From: Perkinsus olseni
Lineage: Eukaryota > Perkinsozoa > Perkinsida > Perkinsidae
Reading direction: 5' to 3'
Length of the DNA stretch: 64,000 bases
NCBI GenBank assembly: GCA_013115135.1
Contig: JABANP010000019.1
Location: forward strand, 124,001-188,000
Under the pieces are notes generated by a model. It was not told the DNA's origin. It did no database searches and was given only the letters and a program-made list of their open reading frames with translations. Positions 56,524 to 64,000 of the stretch are shown one piece after another (the first letter of the stretch is position 1; every line of letters begins with the position of its first letter). The translations under genes and the position numbers were made by a program.

Positions 56524-57820
56524 TTATGGGATATAAAGCAAGGACTGACCGTAGCCGTAGCGCGAGTTCTTGAATCCGCAGCCTTCCGACCTGTGAGAGC
56601 ATCCGACGTTGATATCTTCTCCTCTAGGAAGTGTGGGAGAATAATATGGGTATACGCTGGATTGTCCACTCGGGAGGCGCCGCTCAGTGCCTTGCATGAG
56701 GAGCTGGAAGAGCGAAACGCGGATACCTACCTCCGCTGCAACGTGAAGGATGTCTTCTTGAGTTATATCTCCGACATTCGGCATTATAGCCAAAAGCACT
56801 TCCTCGTCCGAAGTTGGGATGAAAAAAATCTACCTCGAGCGGACCCCCTCATCACGAGAGCGCTCTACACCGCTCACTGTAGACGGCGAACTCTTGTCGC
56901 TGCGAGCAATAAACTGCACCGGCAGCAGATACCCTTGCTCCTCTTCAGCAAGCAGCTCCTCGTCGCACACGAGGTAAGGAACCTAGTAGACCTCGTAACT
57001 CGCAGCGCCGATACTACGGCTGTACTCACTTGTACAAACAGGCTGACGCTAATGCCGAAAACGGCGGACACTGGAGCACTTGAGGCCTGACATGTATCGG
57101 CGGCCAAGGATTGAGATACGGCGGTGTAGCACCACCGCTACATCTTCAATACTCTGCACAAATGCTGATAACGCCTTGCTCCATCTTTCGGTAGTGAAGT
57201 CGTACCAACAGCTGAGGGGTGCCCTGTCCGAGCATGAGCTGTTCGCTGGCAGACTCACCTCTCAGTCACCCATTGCAGCACCGTCTCAATATTCCACGGC
57301 AAGATTCGGCTATTGGTGAGCGATTCGGGTAGGGCCGAGGTTGACTGTCACCGTCATCAGCAAGACCAGGCATGTACAAACCTACATCGCCGTTTAGCAC
57401 TTCCTCCATCAGTCTCCGCAGTAGGGCTGAAGATCTCGAAGGCCTTCAAGGCAACACGCCTCATCATCAACAGCATCTCGTTCAGTGCGACTCACATATT
57501 CGTAGGGAGGTCATCAGGAACTATCCCGGCTTTCACGAGCGCGCCGGCGAGGGCTATCGGGTTGACAGCGCCACAGACAGAGTCACGGTCCGAGGTTCTA
57601 TCACTCACTGTCATAGGGCTCTGAAACCGTGGCAGTGTGAACGGATCCTCTTCCAGCACGGTGATTCTCAAGACGCGGCGTAGATCGGCAGGGATGAAGT
57701 GCCGGCGCTCACCAGAATGCACGTCTGAAGCTGCAGGGTTCCATCGCTTGGCACAGTGACGTCGCCATCAGCCAGGCCGACGGGGTCACCGAGCTCTTCA
57801 GTATTACGTCTAGAGTTCAT
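56524..57820 (-). CDS. multi-exon minus-strand gene of unknown function
   Basis: A minus-strand ATG at 57820 opens MNSRRNTEELGDPVGL and leads through GT-AG introns to a chain of exons with clear coding composition. These include RHFIPADLRRVLRITVLEED (about 57640-57700), ALAGALVKAGIVPDDLPTN, SALLRRLMEEVLNGD, SRILPWNIETVLQWVTE and CWYDFTTERWSKALSAFVQS. Further on are VPYLVCDEELLAEEEQGYL and a final exon with YGYGQSLLYIP and a stop at 56524. I verified the phase of several junctions by hand, but the region around 57660-57740 has two competing readings. No signal peptide, membrane segment or known domain is visible. It looks like an alpha-helical soluble protein. Confidence 0.5.
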
Positions 57821-58499
57821 GACCTAGCACCTGGGCGTAGGACAGCAGGAGAAGCAGAGATTTCACTACTTGGCCTCGCCGACCATCAGCTTCCTGCGTT
57901 AGTTGGTACCATCGGAAATGTGCCCGTTGGAATCTGTGGATGGTATGAGCGAAAAGAGCTCGAAAAAGCGGAAGCCGAAATTGAAGTTAATTCCCTTGCT
58001 GCGCCTGCGTGGCGGGCTGTCGATCGTGAAGCAGAGCCTAGTTGCATGAAACGTTCCCATTTGAACGATGGTTGGCCGAGGGCCCTCTGCTGGACGAGAG
58101 CGGTGCTTTGTCCCTCGCGTAGGGGCAAAGTTTATAAGGCGAGCCTACGATGCCTCGATCTCCTTGTCTAACGAGTAGCTCTCCTTCGAGCCTTCCTCAG
58201 CCGTTGGGTTCTCTATGTACCTTCCTACACAGCATCCCAAACGTCGTCCTCATGGCCCTACGTACCACAACGTAGCTCTGATTGTGGTAACCTCCGGATA
58301 CCTTTCGAAGATGTGGCCACGCAAGCTCGTTACAACCTACAGCATTCTATTCGAAGTTCGCAATAGCGGCGGCCGTGGGAGCACGAAGCACACTTCTTAC
58401 CATGTCCATGAAAGAGAGGTCCTTCACGGAGATATGTACAATATGTATTTGTGGGGCGACATGAGTCTTGAGGTGATAGACGACGAGGCCGATCCTCTT
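57821..58499. other. weakly coding stretch between minus-strand genes
   Basis: Competing frames occur on both strands (plus 57920-58171 and 58215-58643; minus 57886-58128). None has motifs or consistent splice joins, and some may be exons of the flanking minus-strand gene. Confidence 0.3.
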
Positions 58500-58506
58500 G
58501 CCGTCT

Positions 58507-61500
58507 TCACCGAGGACCCACCACCAGGAAGCCTGAAGGGAGAGCCCAATCGGGCATCAGCAAACTACGGCCTCGTTGTTGTATTGGGAAAAAGACGCTC
58601 CGAAGGGCATGGGGCGACTGCGACAGCCGGGGCTCCCGGTTGAACCGCGATTGACGGAGACCCAAGAGGCTGGTGTACCTGGCTCGGGCCGCCTCGGGTT
58701 GTTGTCCCTTGCCGCCCATACACAGCAGCCTCCACCAGTTCCCATGTCCCTCTCGTTGATGATATCGATACCGGATGGGCTTCGGTCGAGACATACTTCT
58801 CGAACTCGGCACGCATGACGTCGTTGGAACATCGTGCAGGAGAATAGGTGACTTCTGGGTGCGTGGTGACTCCCTCTGAGCTAGCATCGATCTGTTCATC
58901 ATCTGCACCTGATCGATGCCAACTCGATAATCCGGGTAATATTGGCCATGGTGGTACTCTTTGAGAGGTCCGAAGTCTCACGCACATCGACGCGTCGGGC
59001 AGAGGACTCCCCGGAACTGTTCAACAAGGGCATCTTCATCATCAGTATACGACGGTCATCCCACTCTGAGTTGCTAGCCGGCGGCACTTCTCGAGTGGGC
59101 TCCGTCGATACCAGCGCCTGCTCCTGGGCGAGATCGAGCACCGCTTCTTGTAACAACGCCATCTCGCACTCTTGTATGCGAGCTGACGATTCAAAACGAA
59201 GTTCTCTCGGCGGAGCTAGCGAGCATTCGACCTATCTGGTTCTTGTGAAGGGGCAGGTGTACAGTACGCCTTGGAGCCCTCCTCGGGGCTGCCCCTACAC
59301 GCTCCGATGATGGTTCGGGTACTCTTGCACGATTGGTCGTAGGGGCAACACTAGGGCTCACGAGGAAGGGGTCGCTGAAAGGAGGTTCCGTTGTGAGGTA
59401 GCGTGAGGCTTGGCGATTCAGAGGCCTTGGGCGCGGGAAATGATCGGCATTCGTCTGACAGTAAGGGAGTGTGCTGCGTGACTCCCCACCTCCTAGAGCT
59501 AAAGGCGAAGAGCCTGTGAAAGCTCGCGTCCGCCAGCCACAGTGTGTCCGTTTTCATTTTTATCAAGATAGTTGACATTAGAGTTTGCATCAGTCCACAA
59601 CGGCGGCATGCCAGTAGTCGTACCTGGAGGTTGCTTTACATCTCTCTACCACAGTAACCTACCTTCTCCGGGACTGCCACTGGATGGGACAGCCGCCCGT
59701 GGAATCAGCGACTCCCTCCACGCCACTACGGCCTCGACGCATCGAATCGATGCCTGGCAGTCGGAATACTCAAGAATCTTCGAGCCACCCCGAGTAATCT
59801 CACTTCTCTCAGAGCCAGTAAATTCATCACAAGTTCTGAGCGGAGCGATGCAGAGTCCAGGGCGCTAGGTTGTTCACTCACGACCTTATCGATTTGGTCT
59901 GGAATAGGTTGGACGAAGCCTCCTGATCAATCGTTGCTTCAGGAAATGTACCCCCACCTAGTTTTTGTATTGTTGACTCCCTGCGCAGAACCGCTTTGAT
60001 AACGGACTGTACGGGAGCCGCGTCCCTAGCCAGTTGATCAGCCTCGGCCAGCAGGAAGTTGGGCTTGGTCCGGGAGTGGAAGAATGCCTCGGCGTAGTGT
60101 CTGGATCATAGCTACCGAGTGATCCGACCGAGACAGAACAGGAGACCTCTGATGGCTCTCCGGTATTCCGAAGCTCCGCCAGCATTGGCGAATGTGGTGT
60201 ATCAGTTGTGAGACCAGCTGCTCGCGTTGGAGGGCGCTGTTTGGGAGGCTTCGGGCCAGGCTGCTGCGTTCCGACCGTGGGAGCACGACGGCGCCCTTTG
60301 GTGGCAGCCGAGACGCCATGGGAACTACTCAGGGAGACTCTCCTGCCGATGTTCTCGTCATGGAGTAGTTTTCAGATCACACTATAATTCCCATACGGCT
60401 GTTCTGTTTCCACGTACTAAGCCCACAAGGATACGGTGGAAGCACCGCACGTTGAAGACTGACGATGCAAGTGTGCGCAAGATCCTACGAGACTTTGAAC
60501 GATGTCTTTCCTTTGGTAGTCCTCTCCCTTTTCCTCCGCAGCATCGCACGATAGGCAGCACAGCTAGAGTCTCGCAGAGGGTCGTACTCGGGTATCTTGC
60601 CGAGGTAGAATCTATCGTTCCAGCCAGACCGACGCTCGGCCTGAGTGAGGTAGGGGGCACATACATCGCCTCATTTGGGACAGCGAGATGAAGTGGACCA
60701 CATGGCAGGAGTTAAGCGCGGCAAACTACTTTACCCGACTCATGGTATCAATATAGCAATCTCGGCTTATAGATAAAGCTTAAAGCCACTCAGCACTTTC
60801 AACGGCTACGGGGCTCATATAGTAAAGAACAAGGCCTATGCTGACTGCGCCATGCTCGTGATCCATCTCCGGCATACGATTTGAGGTCCCTGAATGGTCA
60901 CCTGTCGTTTCTCTATGGCTGCCTGCCGAGGTCGATAGCGAGGTGGCAGGAGATCAACCTCACTAACTCTGCTCGATCGAAGTGCGTCTGATCGAGTTGA
61001 CCTTTCTCCTCCGAAGCTCATGAGGGGTACCAGAGGGAGGGTCATTATTGTGTTAAGGATACTATTCGGAAGCCTCGGTGGAGCAGAAGCTCCTCAGTAG
61101 GTTGCGACTATCTCGATATCCCCACGAAAATATAACAATTGTTGCGCTCAAAGCTTAGGATCTCGACTATTAGTCGATTCATCTCTCGCGTTCCTCGACG
61201 TCAGAGCCTGCAAAATACACCCTCCGCCTGTCGTCCGAGCGAAGAGAATGTGGATTTTGCCAAGATCAGCAAGAATTTGGGAAGCCGCTTGAGCCGTGAG
61301 CGGGCATAGACAATCTTGAGTAGAAAGTTGAGTTGCGACATGAGTCTGGCGTTTCATTGATGTACAGAGGGAGTACTCTGAGACTAACGTACTGATCTGA
61401 TACGTGATGGCCGGAAAGGATTCAGCTACTGGTGGAGAGGACACACAGCGTACGATACTGTCGACCATCACAACGGACCACCACAAAACGGCAACGATTC

Positions 61501-61777
61501 TATGCCACCCCCACAGAAATATGACGATATTTAGGGAGCTCGAGGGAGCTGATTCGACCCTGTCGAGCCTGATTCCCGAGCCAATCTCGCCATTTCATAG
61601 CCTCCTCAAAACGCTATCACTCTGCTGAGACCCAGACCCCGAGTGACAGTGCAACTCAACGTCTGGTGAGCGGAAGCGACTCTCGAGCTCGAATTCCAGA
61701 CTCCTGAGGCGAGCGCAATGGAGTCGCTCGAGCGCCGTCGGCAACCCAGTCTCTAGATTTTCCCCCTCAGTCCTCAC
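58507..61777 (-). CDS. one or two helical multi-exon minus-strand genes of unknown function
   Basis: Segments with coding character run right to left: TALERLHCARLRSLEFELES (61.7 kb), NSALQREQLVSQLIHHIRQC (60.2 kb) and LLALREVRLLGVARRFLS (59.8 kb). They continue with ALLQEAVLDLAQEQALV (59.1 kb) and CSNDVMRAEFEKYVSTEAHP (58.8 kb). One junction is clear: a donor CAG AG|GTCTCC and an acceptor ATCCAG near 60.1 kb join FGIPESHQR to HYAEAFFHSRTKPNFLLAEA in frame, with a 46-nt intron. The remaining joins, the start and the stop are not resolved. It is mostly helical and charged, with no recognised domain. I cannot exclude two adjacent genes. Confidence 0.38.
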
Positions 61778-61780
61778 GTA

Positions 61781-62656
61781 ATGCTACGAGCGCCAGTGGC
61801 TTTACGGCGCTTCCTGCTCTGCCTGTCGATATCAACAAGTGTACATTGTGTGCAGCTCAGCGCTGGAATTTACAGGAACCAAGGCCCGATTGAAGGCCTT
61901 GGTAAATTGAGGGCGATCGAGCTTGCTGTGAGGGATGCTGAGACGCAAAACAAGATGGAAGCGAGACTGACGACTTCTGGGTCTTTCCCCGACTACGACC
62001 TGGTATCGACGATGAGTGACTTCTTTGAGCTCAACAGTCTATGGGATACTTATTCGCTTTACGGGCCTCAATTTATACACTCTCGGAATTGTCTTAACTT
62101 TGCTGGGCAGGGTCGCACAAAAGACAGCCGGTTCGTAACCACGATCGTGAGCATGTATTATCAACTTGGAATCCCTCTGCAGAAGCGAGTGGCAATGTCC
62201 AGGAGTGTTACTCTCTGCTTCGTTGAGGGAAAATGGATAGCTCATATGGTTAGGGAATCAGTCAGAGGTACGCGCCGAGCGAATTTACTGAAGGCAGTCC
62301 CACTTGAGTATTCTAAATTCAACGCATCCAACGAGACAGAGCCCAACTCCTCCTCCAACCTCGAGCGACCCAACAAGCGAGAATCCAAATACTCCGGCGA
62401 TGAGCAGCTTGATCCTACCAAGGCCTGGTACTCTTGTGAAGAGCGGCCAGAAAGAAGACGATGTTTACGTGGTTATTTCGCAGACTGCCATCGACCAGAG
62501 GCAATCAGAACTCATTCTCACTACCGCTTCCTCGCGGCCAACGGAGTTCGTCAACAACGATCATTTCATGAAGTACACATATCGCGATGCCAGATTCTCG
62601 TCTCACATGACGATGAGGGACCGCCGTCGAAGAGGCTGAAGGCGTTGGATCAGTAG
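61781..62656 (+). CDS. predicted secreted protein
   Basis: The ATG at 61781 starts a 291-codon frame with a classic signal peptide (basic MLRAPVALRR, then FLLCLSISTSVHC). The mature part contains GPIEGLGKLRAIELAVRDAE and a Cys-containing region (NCLNFAGQG). From about 62326 a second frame shifted by +1 looks more coding than the first (SSLILPRPGTLVKSGQ, VYVVISQTAIDQRQSELIL), ending at 62639. The C-terminal half is therefore uncertain. No family is recognised. Size and layout resemble the secreted proteins found in the transposon. Confidence 0.55.
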   Translation: MLRAPVALRRFLLCLSISTSVHCVQLSAGIYRNQGPIEGLGKLRAIELAVRDAETQNKMEARLTTSGSFPDYDLVSTMSDFFELNSLWDTYSLYGPQFIHSRNCLNFAGQGRTKDSRFVTTIVSMYYQLGIPLQKRVAMSRSVTLCFVEGKWIAHMVRESVRGTRRANLLKAVPLEYSKFNASNETEPNSSSNLERPNKRESKYSGDEQLDPTKAWYSCEERPERRRCLRGYFADCHRPEAIRTHSHYRFLAANGVRQQRSFHEVHISRCQILVSHDDEGPPSKRLKALDQ

Positions 62657-63268
62657 ATGGTAGAGACAAGCCACAAATTTATCAGTTTTCTGAGGATCAG
62701 TTTACTAAGAGCCACGCATGCTCCATGACGGTTGTGATACTCATCGGTTGTTGAGTGATGAGCCCATGAACACGCGTGCCGATTCGGCACTGCCGAATCT
62801 TGCTCACTCAGGTCGACTTCAAAAACCGCAGTAGAAGTTTACTGCGATATTTCTCAAGTCGTCCCGGCCTGACAACTAGCTGGTCTTGGCATGGCCGCGC
62901 ATTCGCTTCGTTAAAGGTGAAGATGTACATTCTACAATGCTCGTTTGATGCCGGATATGTGGTGCTCCAGAAGGAAGAGTAAGACCTCGAAGGAAGGTGC
63001 TTGTTTAATGGAGACAGGACTGCATCCCTTCGTGATTTTGTGACAGTTGACGAATTCTAGCTCCAGGCAGCTGTGCTTCACGCTAGGAGAGTGACGTACC
63101 ATCGTCATGCCTGTGAGGTAGTGTGCTTGCAATGGCGTCGATGAGAGATCTCCTGAGCGTCGATTGTTCTGCGTTTAGTGAGTCTTTTGGTGTGGCGTTG
63201 AATCGGTGTTTCTTGGTAGTTTTTTGTACAAGTGCGCGTAGGCGCGTTTATACTTACACACTATAAAA
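62657..63268. promoter_or_regulatory. intergenic and presumed promoter of the last gene
   Basis: No supported gene. Just before the next start codon lies CACTATAAAAATGG, in which an A/T-rich TATA-like stretch abuts the ATG. That position is too close for a classical TATA box and may simply be the leader. Confidence 0.35.
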
Positions 63269-64000
63269 ATGGTTGATAACGTTACGGCAGTGACTATTAC
63301 TCCCTCGGCGCTCAAGTCCCTCGACGAAACTAAAGGTTTCTCTACGCCGCCCGGAGCTGCTCATCCTACCACTCCACCGAAGACCTATCGAGAGCCAAAG
63401 AGCTTCGTGTCACCTACGGTTGCTTCGACGATTAATGGTTCGTCTCCGAGACATGTCAGCTTCGATAACTATGTTGACGATGGTGCTATGCATCACGGCA
63501 ACGACAACGATGTTATGGACCATGAAGAGCTCTCAGACGTTTTGAATCGTCTATTGCCCTCCTTGGACTGCTTGAACGATACTGATACGTCTCTTGGTGG
63601 CAAGGCCGAGTCGGACAGTGATGGTGTTGTTGGTGGAGGTTCAGGCCTGCATCATCCGAGCATGGATCTCTCCGCGCTCAGTGACAGCGTCTTTGAGGAG
63701 TATCATGATGATCGTGGTCGGCATTTCTCCGCTGATGGAGACTTGTCTTACTACAAGGACGATATGAATGCCGGCGAGCATCATTACTCTGGTGATCTTG
63801 GTTCGACTGCTGGTGACTCTGACGATGTTGGTGAGATGGTGGAGAAGGTCCTTGCTGCGTTCGTGGACACTCAGAAGGAGTTGGAGGAAGAACGTGAGAG
63901 GAGAAGACAGCTCGAGCTTGAGAACGAAGTGATGCGCTTGAGGATACGGACGCTGAGTAGTGTCGGCTCTAACACAGGTGGTAGCAGTCGACATGGCAGC
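63269..64000 (+). CDS. acidic protein with C-terminal coiled coil (5' part, runs off the window)
   Basis: From the ATG at 63269 the frame is open for 244 codons to the window edge with no stop. The first part is Thr/Pro/Ser-rich (TPPGAAHPTTPPKTYREPKS). An Asp/His/Gly-rich, very acidic region follows (EELSDVLNRLLPSLD, GHPSMDL-like segments, YYKDDMNAGEHHYSGD). The end is a strong coiled coil (QKELEEERERRRQLELENEV) typical of dimerising scaffold or regulatory proteins. Codon use is T/C-ending and uniform, unlike a chance frame. No domain is recognised. The C-terminal part lies outside the window. Confidence 0.72.
   Translation, partial: MVDNVTAVTITPSALKSLDETKGFSTPPGAAHPTTPPKTYREPKSFVSPTVASTINGSSPRHVSFDNYVDDGAMHHGNDNDVMDHEELSDVLNRLLPSLDCLNDTDTSLGGKAESDSDGVVGGGSGLHHPSMDLSALSDSVFEEYHDDRGRHFSADGDLSYYKDDMNAGEHHYSGDLGSTAGDSDDVGEMVEKVLAAFVDTQKELEEERERRRQLELENEVMRLRIRTLSSVGSNTGGSSRHGS

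Overview
This window is eukaryotic nuclear DNA. Genes lie on both strands and are split by very short GT-AG introns, mostly 35-110 nt. Gene density is high and base composition is mixed. I infer a perkinsid-like alveolate (Perkinsus or a close relative) from the compact multi-exon style, the lineage-specific multi-pass membrane family and the secreted-protein genes. That assignment is inference; the sequence does not prove it.

Left part (about 1-20.6 kb). These are mostly conserved single-copy genes. Models I could rebuild exon by exon, with reading frame kept across every junction, are a Yip1-family Golgi protein (YIPF6-like, 5936-7062), a mitochondrial-type gamma-carbonic anhydrase (7265-8276) and the exosome subunit RRP45/EXOSC9 (minus strand, 9247-10940). 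They are followed by an F-BAR plus KIAA0513/SBF2-like protein (11.3-13.8 kb). Two tandem copies of a fused sugar epimerase/C-methyltransferase come next (14067-16347 and 18370-20624). Their 3' two-thirds are nearly identical and their 5' thirds have diverged. Only the first copy ends in a peroxisomal SKL tripeptide.

Centre and right (21.4-55.5 kb). A tandem array of at least five paralogues of a four-exon, polytopic membrane protein (copies A-E) lies on the plus strand, with one relict copy and one 3' fragment. Exon 2 of copy D is split by a 16,621-bp insertion (32829-49449). A 12-bp target-site duplication flanks the insertion, its termini carry inverted subterminal repeats, and a decayed Mutator-like (MULE) transposase with a SWIM zinc-binding motif lies inside it. 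The insertion also carries predicted secreted-protein genes, a second copy of its own left end, a 13 x 88-bp satellite, and a gene made of ten tandem exon-plus-intron units that encode an exact 28-residue coiled-coil repeat. Removing the element and one target duplication restores a 142-nt exon 2, the same length as in copies A and C.

Right end (55.5-64 kb). Two multi-exon minus-strand genes of unknown function are followed by a predicted secreted protein and the 5' part of an acidic, coiled-coil protein that runs off the window.

Many genes that are otherwise intact contain a single extra base relative to a paralogue or to the frame-continuous protein. These may be assembly indels, pseudogene lesions or, less likely, frameshift sites. 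They are listed as a finding and noted gene by gene. I saw no rRNA genes, CRISPR arrays or convincing tRNA genes.
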